From: Bacteroidota bacterium
GTDB lineage: Bacteria > Bacteroidota > Bacteroidia > Chitinophagales > Chitinophagaceae
Length of the DNA: 64,000 nucleotides
Assembly: GCA_013285905.1 (NCBI GenBank)
Contig: JABDGU010000007.1
Location: 1-64,000, forward strand
Reading direction: 5' to 3'
Each line of letters opens with the position of its first letter. The stretch's first letter is position 1. The translations under genes were made by a program, and so were the position numbers. The notes under the pieces were generated by a model, which saw only the letters and a program-made list of their open reading frames with translations, was not told the DNA's origin and made no database searches. Positions 34,617 to 43,939 of this stretch are shown piece by piece.

Positions 34617-35624
34617 ATGAATATTATTATTCCTATGGCGGGTATGGGCAAACGAATGAGGCCGCATACACTTACTACAGCCAAACCATTGCTTCCGATC
34701 GCCGGTAAACCGATCGTGCAAAGATTGGTAGAAGATATCATTGCTACCTGCAACACAAATGTTGAAGAGATCGCCTTCATTATAGCTCCTAATTTCGGAA
34801 AAGAAGTTGAAGCACATCTTTGTAAGGTTGCAGAAACTTTAGGCGCCAAAGGAAAAATCTGTTACCAGGACACCCCATTAGGCACGGGCCATGCCATTTT
34901 GTGTGCTGCTGAGAGCCTGAAAGGAAATGTATTCATTGCTTTTGCCGATACTTTGTTCAAAGCGACCTTTAGTATAGACACTAATAAAGATGCCATCATA
35001 TGGACACAGAAAATTGAAGATCCAAGCGCTTTTGGGGTAGTAAGGCTGAATGCTGCGAATGAAATAACAGAATTTGTAGAAAAGCCCAAAGAATTTGTAT
35101 CGGATCTCGCGATCATAGGCGTTTATTATTTTAAAGATGGTGAAAGGCTTAAAAAAGAACTGCAGAGGCTTATTGACAATGATATAAAACTGAAGGGTGA
35201 ATACCAGATAACGGACGCGATGGAACACATGCTGAAAAATGGCGTGAAGTTCTATACAGACCAGGTGGACGAGTGGCTGGACTGCGGCAATAAAGACGCC
35301 ACCATTTACACTAATCAACGCATCCTTGATATAAAAAAAGGTACTGAGGCCCTGGTATCTCCAACCGCAAAAATCGAAAATTCGCATATCATTCCACCCT
35401 GCTATATCGGGAAAAATGTAAGCATTAAAAATTCAGTGATCGGGCCCTATGTTTCGCTGGAAGAGGGTGTTGAAGTCGAGGATAGCCGCATTAGCAACAG
35501 TATTGTGCAAGCACAAACTGTTGTTAAGAATAGCCGGTTCGAAAATTCGATGTTAGGGAAAAACGTAACTTACATAGAGAAGCCAAAGGAATTGAGCCTT
35601 GGTGATTTTTCGACACAATTATGA
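34617..35624 (+). CDS. Sugar-1-phosphate nucleotidyltransferase with left-handed beta-helix tail
   Basis: This 335-residue protein has an N-terminal Rossmann-like transferase domain opening MNIIIPMAGMGKRMRPHTLTT (the G-x-G-x-R-x-x-P loop), with KPLLPIAGKP following. FADTLF occupies the position of the family's metal-binding aspartate. The C-terminal 90 residues are hexapeptide repeats (IGKNVSIKNSVIGPYVSLEEGVEVEDSRISNSIV). It probably makes an NDP-sugar (RmlA/GlmU-like), but the sugar cannot be assigned. Its stop overlaps the start of the TPR gene by four bases. Confidence 0.85.
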   Translation: MNIIIPMAGMGKRMRPHTLTTAKPLLPIAGKPIVQRLVEDIIATCNTNVEEIAFIIAPNFGKEVEAHLCKVAETLGAKGKICYQDTPLGTGHAILCAAESLKGNVFIAFADTLFKATFSIDTNKDAIIWTQKIEDPSAFGVVRLNAANEITEFVEKPKEFVSDLAIIGVYYFKDGERLKKELQRLIDNDIKLKGEYQITDAMEHMLKNGVKFYTDQVDEWLDCGNKDATIYTNQRILDIKKGTEALVSPTAKIENSHIIPPCYIGKNVSIKNSVIGPYVSLEEGVEVEDSRISNSIVQAQTVVKNSRFENSMLGKNVTYIEKPKELSLGDFSTQL

Positions 35625-37348
35625 AGTGCTTACACGGAAAAAAAATTATAGGTACATCATTATTCATGGTGCTGATCATTATTTCTGCCGCAGGGCAGGA
35701 AAACGAAGCATATTCTATGACCGCCAATGATGCTGTAGCAGATGGCATTTACTACGATGCTGTAAAGGCTAATATCCTGGGCGATAGTAAAATGGCCGAC
35801 AGCTTATTCCTTGCATTTGCAAAAGCCAAACCGGATGTTGCCGCTACCTACTACGAACTATCTAAATTGAATATCAAACAAAATAAAGAAGAAGCCGCCA
35901 CTGACTATATAAAAAAAGCAATAAAACTGGATGGCGGTAACAAGTGGTATAAAATGCAATACGCAGAGATATTAGCCGCACGCAATGAATATGAAAAGGC
36001 CGCCGACATTTATGAAAGCATAGCAAATGAGGAAGAAAACAATGCGGACTATTTATTTAAAGCTGCTTCCTATTATAAATTAGCGGGAGAAAATAAAAAG
36101 GCCCTTGCCCTATTGGATAAATTAATGTTGCGGGAAGGCCCCGATGAAGATATACTGATACAGAAACAGCAGATATACCTAAAAATGAATGACCTTGACA
36201 AAGCAGCCGGGGTGATAGAACAGTTAATTGCACAAAACCCTAAAGACCCTAAATATTACGCATGGCTGGGTGAGATGTATGATAATAATAAACAAAACAA
36301 AAAGGCTGAAGAACTTTTTAAGAAAGCTGAACAATTGTTTCCCGATGAAGCAGCGATACAGTTAAGCCTTGCAGAACATTATAAAAAACAAAACGATACT
36401 GTTAAATACAAGGAGTATGTTAGAAAGGCTATAATGAACAGAGACCTCGATGTTGAAACACAAATACAACTCATGGTCCCATATCTGCAAGATATAAGCA
36501 ATGATTCCATAAGGCGTGTGGAGGGGATCGACCTTGCAAAACAGTTGTATGAACAACATAGCAATAATGCCATAGTAATAGCGGTATACGGTGAAGCTCT
36601 TGGCTTGACCGGGCAACATGATAGTGCTATGATAGAATACAAAAGATCGCTTGCTATTGACCAATCACGTTTTGCGGTATGGGAAAAATTGTTTGAAGGC
36701 TACTCTGACAAAAAGGAAGCGGATTCGCTGGTAAAATATACAGAAAAGGCAATGCGCTTATTCCCCAACCAGGCATTGGTATATTTTTACAATGGCATCG
36801 GGCAAATGAACCTGAAAAACTACCCGGCCGCCGTGAAAGCAATTGATCGTGCTATTGACAACGAACCCGAAGATGAGCGCCAGATCCTTGCCAATATGTA
36901 TTCAACACTCGGCGATATCTATAACACCACAAAACAATTTGCTCTATCCGACAGTTGCTTCACTAAGTCAATCAGCCTGTTTCCTAACGACCCCTTTGTG
37001 CTAAATAATTTTAGTTATTTTTTGTCGGAAAGGGGTGAAAAGCTGGATGATGCGGAAAGAATGTCTAAACGCTCTCTTGAGTTAAGGCAGGAAGTTTCGT
37101 TTCTTGATACCTATGGCTGGATATTATACAAAAAAGGCCAGTACGAAAAGGCCAGGGAATATATACAGAAAGCCATAGACCATAATCCCATAAATGCAGA
37201 TGGGGCGCTATATGAACACCTCGGGGATGTGTATTACAAACTGAACGATATTGACAAAGCTGTAGAATCCTGGAAAACAGCGAAAGAAAGGGGTTACACT
37301 GACTCCACTATTGACAAAAAAATACAGGAAAGAAAGCTATATGAATAA
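35621..37348 (+). CDS. Tetratricopeptide repeat protein, exported
   Basis: This 575-residue protein has a signal peptide (GTSLFMVLIIISAAGQ) followed by about a dozen TPR helix pairs with the W-x-G-Y-A-F-A-P consensus (for example YAEILAARNEYEKAADIYESIANEEENNADYLFKAASYYKLAGENKKALALLDKLM). It lacks an enzymatic domain and probably acts as a periplasmic scaffold. It is translationally coupled on both sides: ATGA with the nucleotidyltransferase, and an eight-base overlap with the DUF4292 lipoprotein. In this phylum these three genes often cluster with cell-wall genes, suggesting an envelope role (inference). Confidence 0.85.
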   Translation: MKCLHGKKIIGTSLFMVLIIISAAGQENEAYSMTANDAVADGIYYDAVKANILGDSKMADSLFLAFAKAKPDVAATYYELSKLNIKQNKEEAATDYIKKAIKLDGGNKWYKMQYAEILAARNEYEKAADIYESIANEEENNADYLFKAASYYKLAGENKKALALLDKLMLREGPDEDILIQKQQIYLKMNDLDKAAGVIEQLIAQNPKDPKYYAWLGEMYDNNKQNKKAEELFKKAEQLFPDEAAIQLSLAEHYKKQNDTVKYKEYVRKAIMNRDLDVETQIQLMVPYLQDISNDSIRRVEGIDLAKQLYEQHSNNAIVIAVYGEALGLTGQHDSAMIEYKRSLAIDQSRFAVWEKLFEGYSDKKEADSLVKYTEKAMRLFPNQALVYFYNGIGQMNLKNYPAAVKAIDRAIDNEPEDERQILANMYSTLGDIYNTTKQFALSDSCFTKSISLFPNDPFVLNNFSYFLSERGEKLDDAERMSKRSLELRQEVSFLDTYGWILYKKGQYEKAREYIQKAIDHNPINADGALYEHLGDVYYKLNDIDKAVESWKTAKERGYTDSTIDKKIQERKLYE

Positions 37349-38228
37349 GTCTGTTGCCTTTGTCCTTTTATCTTTTGTTTTTTTGTCGGGGTTTACAAGT
37401 TGTAAACTATTAAAACATCCTGCCGGCAAACAAGCAGATATAGACTCTATAAGTATTTCTCATGCTTTTATCGGCCCTGTATATGATAAGCCTGACGTTG
37501 CTACAAAAAAAGATAGTGTCCTGGTACCTGTAATAAGTGTTGAAAAGAAGATGCTTATGGATAGCGTCTTATCCGTATGGCAGCATCCATATAATTACAC
37601 TTCATTTACAGGCAAAGCCAGGATGCATTATGAAGAAAAGGATAATCAACAGGAGTTTACTGCGCATTTCCGCATAAAAAAAGATAGCCTCATCTGGATC
37701 AATATTACTGCACTGGGTGGTATGGTGCCTGTGGCCAGGGTCTTTATAACAGCTGATAGCATCAAAATAGTAAATCATTTAAGCAGGGAGGCTATACTAA
37801 TGCCTATCAGCCAGGCAGTTCATTTATTGCCGGTACCCGCAGATTTTTCTGTTTTACAGAATTTCATCCTGGGACAGGCTTTGAGAAACTCAGGAACAGT
37901 AACAAACGCAGGTAATACCGGCGACAGTATATCTATTCAAACGGAAGATATTAACTATATCCAGGGACTTACTTATAACAAATCAGATAGTACGTTACGT
38001 AGCGAACAAATGCACACGCATCTTGCCAGTGGCTTGCAAAGCATGTTTGAATACAAAAAATACCTGTTGATCCGGAGTAACAAATTTTCCTTCGTAAGGT
38101 CCGTGTATATACAAAATGCGGGTGCGGCCTATAAGCTTGAAATGGATTTTACAAGTGCTGATTTTGACCAGGAACTGGACTATCCTTTTTCAATTCCCGG
38201 GAATTATACTATCAATCCGGGTAAATAA
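37341..38228 (+). CDS. DUF4292 lipoprotein (LolA/LolB-like fold)
   Basis: This is a 295-residue protein. The start at 37341 gives a lipoprotein signal (VFLSGFTSCKLL, Cys about 17). The body resembles DUF4292, a LolA/LolB-like half-barrel family: NYTSFTGKARMHYEEKDNQQEFTAHFRIKKDSLIWINITALGGMVPVARVFITADSIKIVNH. A role in carrying or inserting hydrophobic molecules at the envelope is inferred from the fold. It overlaps the TPR gene end by eight bases. The peptidase gene sometimes found next is absent; a sugar-nucleotide operon follows. Confidence 0.82.
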   Translation: MNKSVAFVLLSFVFLSGFTSCKLLKHPAGKQADIDSISISHAFIGPVYDKPDVATKKDSVLVPVISVEKKMLMDSVLSVWQHPYNYTSFTGKARMHYEEKDNQQEFTAHFRIKKDSLIWINITALGGMVPVARVFITADSIKIVNHLSREAILMPISQAVHLLPVPADFSVLQNFILGQALRNSGTVTNAGNTGDSISIQTEDINYIQGLTYNKSDSTLRSEQMHTHLASGLQSMFEYKKYLLIRSNKFSFVRSVYIQNAGAAYKLEMDFTSADFDQELDYPFSIPGNYTINPGK

Positions 38229-38318
38229 GAATTATTTTATAAAATGATAATATTCTAAATATTATCCTAAAATAAACTCATTATCTGATTAATTAGTTTT
38301 TTACTTGCCCAGTTCTGC

Positions 38319-38326
38319 TATTTTTG
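38319..38326 (+). promoter_or_regulatory. Putative -7 element TATTTTTG of the CDP-sugar operon
   Basis: A consensus match 27 bases before the rfbF ATG, in the 125-base gap that separates it from the DUF4292 gene. Confidence 0.45.
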
Positions 38327-38353
38327 TTGCTGTATTAAAAAAACAAATTCCTG

Positions 38354-39127
38354 ATGAAGGTAGTCATCTTTGCCGGCGGCCGCGGCACACGAATATCCGA
38401 AGAATCATCCCTGAGGCCAAAACCCATGATCGAGATAGGAGGGAAACCCATATTGTGGCACATTATGAAAATATATGCCGCTTACGGGCATACCGAATTT
38501 ATTATTTGCCTTGGCTATAAGGGCTGGGTGATAAAGGAATATTTTGCTAACTATTTTCTGCACAATGCAGATATAACTGTTGACCTGTCAAGCAACTCAC
38601 TGCAAGTGCATAATAATTATGCAGAACCTTTTAAAGTATCGTTGATCGATACCGGGCTTGATACTATGACAGCGGGCCGACTGAAACGTGTTTTGCCTTA
38701 TGTAGGCAATGAGCCATTCCTGCTAACTTATGGCGATGGTGTTTGCGATGTGAACATTAATGAACTGGTAGATTTCCATAAGAAAAGCGGTAAAATATGC
38801 ACCATGACAGCCATCCAGGCTACCAGCCGTTTTGGAGTTATAAAAATGGAGGATAGCGGTGTTATCGATAGTTTTGAAGAAAAACCTGCAGATTCCGGCA
38901 CATGGATAAACGGAGGCTTTTTTGTAATAGAGCCCGGCATTGCAAAATACTTGCCTGCCGATGCAGACGATATAATGTGGGAACGCAAACCAATGGACGA
39001 CCTGGCGCATGATAAACAGATAACCGCTTTCAGGCACCACAATTTCTGGAAGTGCATGGATACTTTAAGGGATAAAGAGGAATTAGAATCACTGTGGCAA
39101 ACTGAACCTTTATGGAAAAAGTGGTAA
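38354..39127 (+). CDS. rfbF: Glucose-1-phosphate cytidylyltransferase
   Basis: This 257-residue enzyme makes CDP-glucose from glucose-1-phosphate and CTP. It opens with the nucleotidyltransferase loop MKVVIFAGGRGTRISEESSLRPKPMIEIGGKPILWHIM. The segment LTYGDGVCDV carries the metal-binding aspartate, and EKPADSGTWINGGFFV is highly characteristic of RfbF. It overlaps rfbG by 16 bases. The product feeds 3,6-dideoxyhexose or other CDP-6-deoxysugar pathways. Confidence 0.94.
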   Translation: MKVVIFAGGRGTRISEESSLRPKPMIEIGGKPILWHIMKIYAAYGHTEFIICLGYKGWVIKEYFANYFLHNADITVDLSSNSLQVHNNYAEPFKVSLIDTGLDTMTAGRLKRVLPYVGNEPFLLTYGDGVCDVNINELVDFHKKSGKICTMTAIQATSRFGVIKMEDSGVIDSFEEKPADSGTWINGGFFVIEPGIAKYLPADADDIMWERKPMDDLAHDKQITAFRHHNFWKCMDTLRDKEELESLWQTEPLWKKW

Positions 39128-40209
39128 ATGCGGCTTACCTGCATTCGGTATTTAATGGCAAGCGCGTTTTTGTTACCGGGCATACCGGTTTTAAAGGCTC
39201 GTGGTTAATACAAATTTTGCAGTGGTTGGGTGCAGATGTGAAAGGTTTTGCCTTAGCACCCGAAAAAGATATAGACCTTTATAACCAGGTAGAAGGGGAC
39301 AAACTTTGTTTTGAGTCTGTATTTGCAGATATGCAGGACCTTAATGCATTGCATGGTGAGATCATTCGTTTTGAGCCTCATTTTATTTTCCACATGGCTG
39401 CCCAGGCTTTGGTGCGCCGTAGTTATGATATTCCCGCTGAGACATTTATGGTTAATACGCAATGCACTGCCCACGTGCTTGATGCCTTACGGGGTATGAA
39501 GCATCCTTGTGTTGCTGTAATGATCACCACAGACAAAGTATATGAAAACCCGGAAAGAGGCACACCCTTTACCGAAGATGACAAACTGGGAGGTTATGAC
39601 CCCTACTCTGCCAGCAAAGCCGCAGCAGAAATAGTTATAGAATCTTATCGCAGGTCTTTCTTTAATCCTGCCAGTTATTCAAAACATGAAAAAGCAATAG
39701 CGTCCGTAAGGGCTGGGAATGTTATTGGCGGTGGCGATTATTCCGATGATCGTATTGTGCCCGATATTTTCAGGTCTTTGGAGTTCAATGAACCTGCGGG
39801 TTTACGCAATCCGAAATCTATACGCCCCTGGCAGCACGTATTGGAACCTCTTGGCGCTTATTTATTACTTGCAGCGAAGATGAGTGAAGACCCTGTAAAA
39901 TATAGTACTGCATTCAATTTCGGGCCCCGGCCTGATGATATGCTGACCGTTGAAGACCTGACCAAGATATTCCTGGAAAGTTTTAAAGGCGGCAGCTACC
40001 AGAATTTGTCTGTAGAAGGTGCCGTGCATGAGGCCAAATTATTGCTGCTTGATAGCAGCAAAGCAAAAAAACTTTTAGCCTGGGAACCAATACTGGATGC
40101 CAAGACAGCTATACAATGGACGGCCGATTGGTATGCAAACAAGACTCACAGTGCGAATGAAAAATGCATGACGCAGATTGAAAATTATTTTGGTAAGATA
40201 AAGGGATGA
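39112..40209 (+). CDS. rfbG: CDP-glucose 4,6-dehydratase
   Basis: This is an extended short-chain dehydrogenase of 365 residues that makes CDP-4-keto-6-deoxyglucose. NAD-binding motif GHTGFKGSWL lies near residue 24. Conserved TTDKVYENPE holds the catalytic threonine, and the catalytic Y-x-x-x-K is in YDPYSASKAAAE. The overlap with rfbF (16 bases) and the four-base overlap with the following epimerase gene indicate one operon. No rfbH (dehydrase) homologue follows, so the classical 3,6-dideoxyhexose route is not complete here. Confidence 0.94.
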   Translation: MEKVVNAAYLHSVFNGKRVFVTGHTGFKGSWLIQILQWLGADVKGFALAPEKDIDLYNQVEGDKLCFESVFADMQDLNALHGEIIRFEPHFIFHMAAQALVRRSYDIPAETFMVNTQCTAHVLDALRGMKHPCVAVMITTDKVYENPERGTPFTEDDKLGGYDPYSASKAAAEIVIESYRRSFFNPASYSKHEKAIASVRAGNVIGGGDYSDDRIVPDIFRSLEFNEPAGLRNPKSIRPWQHVLEPLGAYLLLAAKMSEDPVKYSTAFNFGPRPDDMLTVEDLTKIFLESFKGGSYQNLSVEGAVHEAKLLLLDSSKAKKLLAWEPILDAKTAIQWTADWYANKTHSANEKCMTQIENYFGKIKG

Positions 40210-40751
40210 AAGAAATCCAAGCCATATCACTAGAAGGTGCCTACCTGCTTACCTTACCTTCCTCGCAAGATGCAAGGGGCACTTTTATCAAAACCTTTCA
40301 TGACACTAGCCTTCAACAAGCCGGTATCAATTTTACACTAAAAGAAAGCTATTTTTCTTCTTCCAAAAAAGATGTGATAAGAGGCATGCATTTTCAATTG
40401 CCGCCTCACCAGCATTCTAAAATTGTTTTTTGTCCTTATGGCGCGATTTTGGATGTAATCGTTGACCTGCGTAAAGGTTCCTCAACTTATGGACAGCATT
40501 TTGCGCATGAACTATCAGAACAAAATCATAAAGCATATTATATCCCCGAAGGCTTTGCACATGGTCTTAAATCTTTAACAGAAGGGGCCGTCACTTATTA
40601 CCTCGTATCATCCGAATACAGCAAAGACCATGATACCGGCATTTTATATAGCAGTATCGGATTCGATTGGGGAGTGGATAAACCCATAGTTTCGGAGAGA
40701 GATTTATCGTTTGTGAGTTTGGGGGATTTTGAGAGCCCGTTTGTTATTTAA
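40206..40751 (+). CDS. RmlC-like dTDP-4-dehydrorhamnose 3,5-epimerase family protein
   Basis: This 181-residue cupin of the RmlC family has RGMHFQLPPHQHSKIVFCPYGAILDVIVDLRKGS in the position of the active-site histidine segment, and YYIPEGFAHGLKSLTE matching the second conserved block. The C-terminal block is divergent (IGFDWGVDKPIVSERD). Next to RfbF/RfbG its substrate is probably CDP-4-keto-6-deoxyglucose rather than the dTDP sugar, which is inference. It overlaps rfbG by four bases. Confidence 0.85.
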   Translation: MKEIQAISLEGAYLLTLPSSQDARGTFIKTFHDTSLQQAGINFTLKESYFSSSKKDVIRGMHFQLPPHQHSKIVFCPYGAILDVIVDLRKGSSTYGQHFAHELSEQNHKAYYIPEGFAHGLKSLTEGAVTYYLVSSEYSKDHDTGILYSSIGFDWGVDKPIVSERDLSFVSLGDFESPFVI

Positions 40752-40762
40752 GATTGCCCCAA

Positions 40763-41311
40763 ATGCTAACATATCCTGACTTTTTAAAACCAACTGACAT
40801 AGAAGTTTTCTCTCTGGAAAACACAACTATTGCAATCCCTAAATGCATCATTGCTTTTGAAAAATGGAGTGGTAGTCCTATAAAAAATACTTTTGGTGGG
40901 AAACCTGTAGTCTGTGTAAATAACCAACCCATGTTTGCGGAACTTGCAATCATGACATATTTTATTTCAGAAGGTTGGGATAGCAGATGGATTGAAACTT
41001 ATGGTAAAAGCAATAAAGAACCTATTTACCTTTCTAATTGGAAGGACGACAAATATAAAAACCAGGAGCATACACCAATACGCAATGAGCGAATTTTGAA
41101 ATTGCTCAATGGCATTGCCATTCATAATGATAATTCTTTTTCAGGATGTTGGGATGTATTGGCCTGGCATAATGAAAACATCATTTTTGCAGAATCAAAG
41201 CGAACAAAAAAAGATAAAATCAGGCAAACGCAGGTAAATTGGCTTAATGCAGGCTTAAAATCAGGCTTAAATTCTAATAACTTTCTTGTTATACAGTGGG
41301 ATTTGGAATAA
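40763..41311 (+). CDS. Putative PD-(D/E)XK/VRR-NUC-like protein
   Basis: This is a protein of about 182 residues. The C-terminal part reads GCWDVLAWHNENIIFAESKRTKKDKIRQTQVNWLNAGL. It has an aspartate, then E-x-K on the next strand and a downstream Q-x-x-W, as in VRR-NUC/PD-(D/E)XK nucleases (D, E-S-K, Q). The N-terminal 120 residues are unrecognised. ATG 40763 was chosen; TTG 40754 is possible. It begins 11 bases after the epimerase gene but seems unrelated to sugar metabolism. The nuclease call rests on the motif pattern only. Confidence 0.5.
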   Translation: MLTYPDFLKPTDIEVFSLENTTIAIPKCIIAFEKWSGSPIKNTFGGKPVVCVNNQPMFAELAIMTYFISEGWDSRWIETYGKSNKEPIYLSNWKDDKYKNQEHTPIRNERILKLLNGIAIHNDNSFSGCWDVLAWHNENIIFAESKRTKKDKIRQTQVNWLNAGLKSGLNSNNFLVIQWDLE

Positions 41312-41588
41312 CATATCAAATTCTTTGCATAGAGCCCTTTAAAAAGATACCCACAAAAATCTCTACGCCTCAAACGCAACACCATCAACTATTTCAGGCA
41401 TTTTAAGCTCTTAAAATGTGCATATCCCTGTTTGCACTCAATCATTTTTGCAATTAACTTTGTTCAAAAATTGGAAGTCATCGCATGCCATAGCTTTAGC
41501 GATGACAGGATTTAAAACCGTAAAACAATGAAAACACTTTATCAAAACAATATTGCAAATCATATATCACAAATCAAAAATAAATGAA

Positions 41589-41660
41589 TCTTCCTTAGGA
41601 ATTTAGGCATCAAATCTAAAAAAGTCTTCCTTGAGGATTCGGGCTTCAAAAAGAGAAAAA
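41589..41660 (+). repeat. Two imperfect tandem 36-base units
   Basis: Each begins TCTTCCTT-AGGA, continues with a GGC-TCAAA block and ends with a poly-A/G stretch. The first unit spans 41589-41624 and the second 41625-41660. Confidence 0.6.
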
Positions 41661-41750
41661 GGTAAGGGCCAAGCATTATTCTAAGAAAATATAATACAGG
41701 CCACTCCTATTGAGTTCATCTATTTTGTAGTACAATTTGCTATCAATAGC

Positions 41751-42020
41751 ACGTCCTTCCGGGACCTTTATTTGTTATACCAATTAAACATTAGAAATGG
41801 CCCGAAAATTCCGTAGGAATGCACTGTTTATAGCAATCAGAACGAATTGGGTTGAGCTCCTTAGGAGCGTCCTGTTATTGCAACAATGATCTGTTTTATA
41901 TTTCTAAATCGTATTGTATATGTCCCAATAATGTTATCGTGAATAAATTCCGTAGGAATGACCTGTTTATAGATTGAGATATACTTTTTGCCTTAGCTCT
42001 ATAGGAGCGACCTGATATGC
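41751..42020 (+). repeat. Cluster of five REP-like hairpin elements
   Basis: Copies at about 41751-41775, 41807-41833, 41855-41880, 41946-41972 and 41994-42020 share the layout arm-CC(G/T)TAGG-arm followed by GACCTGTTTATAG or a variant. The arms vary but stay complementary (ATTCC/GGAAT, GCTCC/GGAGC). The first copy is the most diverged (GTCC-TTCC-GGGAC). Confidence 0.8.
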
Positions 42021-42059
42021 CAAATACTTATTTATTAGCCTTTTGGCTGGACAATTGCA

Positions 42060-42263
42060 TTACATATATTCTTTAAAATCCTCTAACGGTTCATCAAAAT
42101 CGGGAGAAATAGTAAAAAAACCTTTTGCGCAACCGAATTTTCGCTCTTTGATTTTTTTCTCTGATTTTATTTTTTGTTGAAGAAAGGCAACAAAATCCGA
42201 CACCTCATTTTTAAGAGCATCAGGCAGAGCAGCTATACTGGAATATAATTGGGTATTATCCAT
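42060..42263 (-). CDS. DUF2281 protein, orphan antitoxin-like
   Basis: This 67-residue protein (MDNTQLYSSIAALPDALKNEVSDFVAFLQQKIKSE...) has the N-terminal helix pair and the conserved C-terminal motif FDEPLEDFKEYM of the DUF2281 family, usually the antitoxin of VapBC- or RelE-like modules. The position immediately downstream, where the toxin gene would be expected, is occupied by the hairpin repeats, so no partner toxin is present. It may be a relic or act alone. Start ATG 42263. Confidence 0.8.
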   Translation of the reverse strand: MDNTQLYSSIAALPDALKNEVSDFVAFLQQKIKSEKKIKERKFGCAKGFFTISPDFDEPLEDFKEYM

Positions 42264-42356
42264 TGCAATGCAAAATCAAGAAAAATACCCAAATGAAGTA
42301 TCAATTTCATTCCCTCCCCAATAAAACCTAATTTCACACTCTCAATTTCTGGCAAT

Positions 42357-43889
42357 ATGAAAATGGACAATATTTTAAGCAAACTGGGCATAAATAAAGT
42401 AAATGAAGGTGCTTCTACAGGTACCAAATGGATAAAAGCCGGTGGAGACCCGATAAAATCATTTTCCCCCGTGGACGGGAAAGAAATAGCCTGGGTAAAA
42501 TCTGTGAACCGCAAAACTTATGATGCCGTTATTGCGAAAGCCGAGGAAGCCTTTGTAGAATGGCGCACCTGGCCTGCTCCAAAACGCGGAGAAGTGGTGC
42601 GACAGGTAGGCGAAGCGCTACGTAAGTTCAAAGAACCCTTGGGCAAACTGGTATCTTACGAAATGGGTAAAAGTTTACAGGAGGGATATGGAGAAGTGCA
42701 GGAGATGATAGATATATGTGACCTGGCAGTAGGTATGAGCAGGCAATTATATGGCCTGACCATGCATAGCGAAAGGCCTTTACATAGGATGTACGAACAA
42801 TGGCACCCGCTTGGTGTTGTTGGTATCATCAGCGCATTTAATTTCCCTGTTGCTGTGTGGAGCTGGAACAGTATGATAGCATGGATATGCGGCAATACCT
42901 GCGTATGGAAACCATCAGAAAAAACACCTTTGTCTGCAATTGCCTGCCAGAATATAATATCGGAAGTGTTTAAAGCTAATAATGTACCCGAAGGCGTTTG
43001 TGGCCTTGTAGTTGGCGGCCGCGAAACCGGGGAATGGATGAGTAATGATACATGTGTTCCACTGGTATCAGCTACAGGTTCCACACGTATGGGCAAGGCA
43101 TTGGCCAGCGCAGTTGCCAGCCGATTAGGAAAATCTTTATTGGAATTGGGAGGTAATAATGCAATTATAGTTACAGAACATGCTGACCTGAATATTGCTT
43201 TACGTGCCGCTGTGTTTGGGGCTGTGGGTACCGCAGGACAACGTTGCACTACCACACGTCGTCTCATCATTCATGAAAAGGTATATGATGCGATGAAAAA
43301 GAAACTTGTGGCTGCTTATAAACAATTAAGTATCGGTGATCCATTGGATCAGAAGAACCATGTGGGACCGCTTATAGATACTGATGCCGTAAACAATTAC
43401 TTAGACACCATAAAAGAAATAAAAAAAGCAGGCGGCAAAGAAATAACTGCTCCCGGTGTATTGAAAGGCAAAAACTATGAAAGCGGCTGCTATGTAAAAC
43501 CGTGCGTTTACGAAGCACAAAATGAATGGCCGATAGTGCAACATGAAACTTTTGCTCCCATTCTTTATATCATGAAATATAAAAAACTGGAAGAGGCAAT
43601 TGCTATGCAAAACGGTGTTCCGCAGGGTTTGTCATCTTCTATAATGACCTTGAATATGCGTGAGGCCGAACAATACCTGTCTGCTATGGGCAGCGATTGC
43701 GGCATAGCCAATGTAAACATCGGCACAAGCGGTGCGGAAATCGGCGGGGCCTTTGGTGGTGAAAAAGAAACAGGCGGCGGACGCGAAAGCGGCTCTGATA
43801 GCTGGAAGGCCTATATGCGCAGGCAAACCAATACAATTAACTGGGGCGATACACTGCCATTGGCGCAAGGGATAAAGTTTAGTGTATAG
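42357..43889 (+). CDS. amaB: Aldehyde dehydrogenase, ALDH7 (AmaB/antiquitin) type
   Basis: This 510-residue NAD-dependent dehydrogenase is related to alpha-aminoadipate semialdehyde dehydrogenase of lysine catabolism. The catalytic glutamate lies in LLELGGNNA and the catalytic cysteine in [12 protein letters not shown]. The cofactor-binding segment [17 protein letters not shown] and the ALDH7 motifs [41 protein letters not shown] are distinctive. No other lysine-degradation gene lies nearby. The exact substrate is inferred from family similarity. Confidence 0.88.
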   Translation: MKMDNILSKLGINKVNEGASTGTKWIKAGGDPIKSFSPVDGKEIAWVKSVNRKTYDAVIAKAEEAFVEWRTWPAPKRGEVVRQVGEALRKFKEPLGKLVSYEMGKSLQEGYGEVQEMIDICDLAVGMSRQLYGLTMHSERPLHRMYEQWHPLGVVGIISAFNFPVAVWSWNSMIAWICGNTCVWKPSEKTPLSAIACQNIISEVFKANNVPEGVCGLVVGGRETGEWMSNDTCVPLVSATGSTRMGKALASAVASRLGKSLLELGGNNAIIVTEHADLNIALRAAVFGAVGTAGQRCTTTRRLIIHEKVYDAMKKKLVAAYKQLSIGDPLDQKNHVGPLIDTDAVNNYLDTIKEIKKAGGKEITAPGVLKGKNYESGCYVKPCVYEAQNEWPIVQHETFAPILYIMKYKKLEEAIAMQNGVPQGLSSSIMTLNMREAEQYLSAMGSDCGIANVNIGTSGAEIGGAFGGEKETGGGRESGSDSWKAYMRRQTNTINWGDTLPLAQGIKFSV

Positions 43890-43939
43890 TGGGAAGCCGT
43901 TGTTGGTCGTCTGATCAACAATGGTAGCATTTAACCCAA

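Larger units (their letters stand above)
41312..42059. other. Gene-free, repeat-rich intergenic stretch
   Basis: No coding sequence longer than about 20 codons is credible here. The stretch holds an ATTTTAAG/CTTAAAAT hairpin (41399-41416), a GTCATCGC/GCGATGAC inverted repeat (41477-41506), two imperfect tandem 36-base units (41589-41660) and five REP-like hairpins with variable arms (41751-42020). Confidence 0.75.

Noticed and set aside
41751-42020. Hairpin cluster as a CRISPR array
   Set aside because: Spacing is irregular, repeats are palindromic with changing arms, there are no uniform unique spacers and no cas genes.
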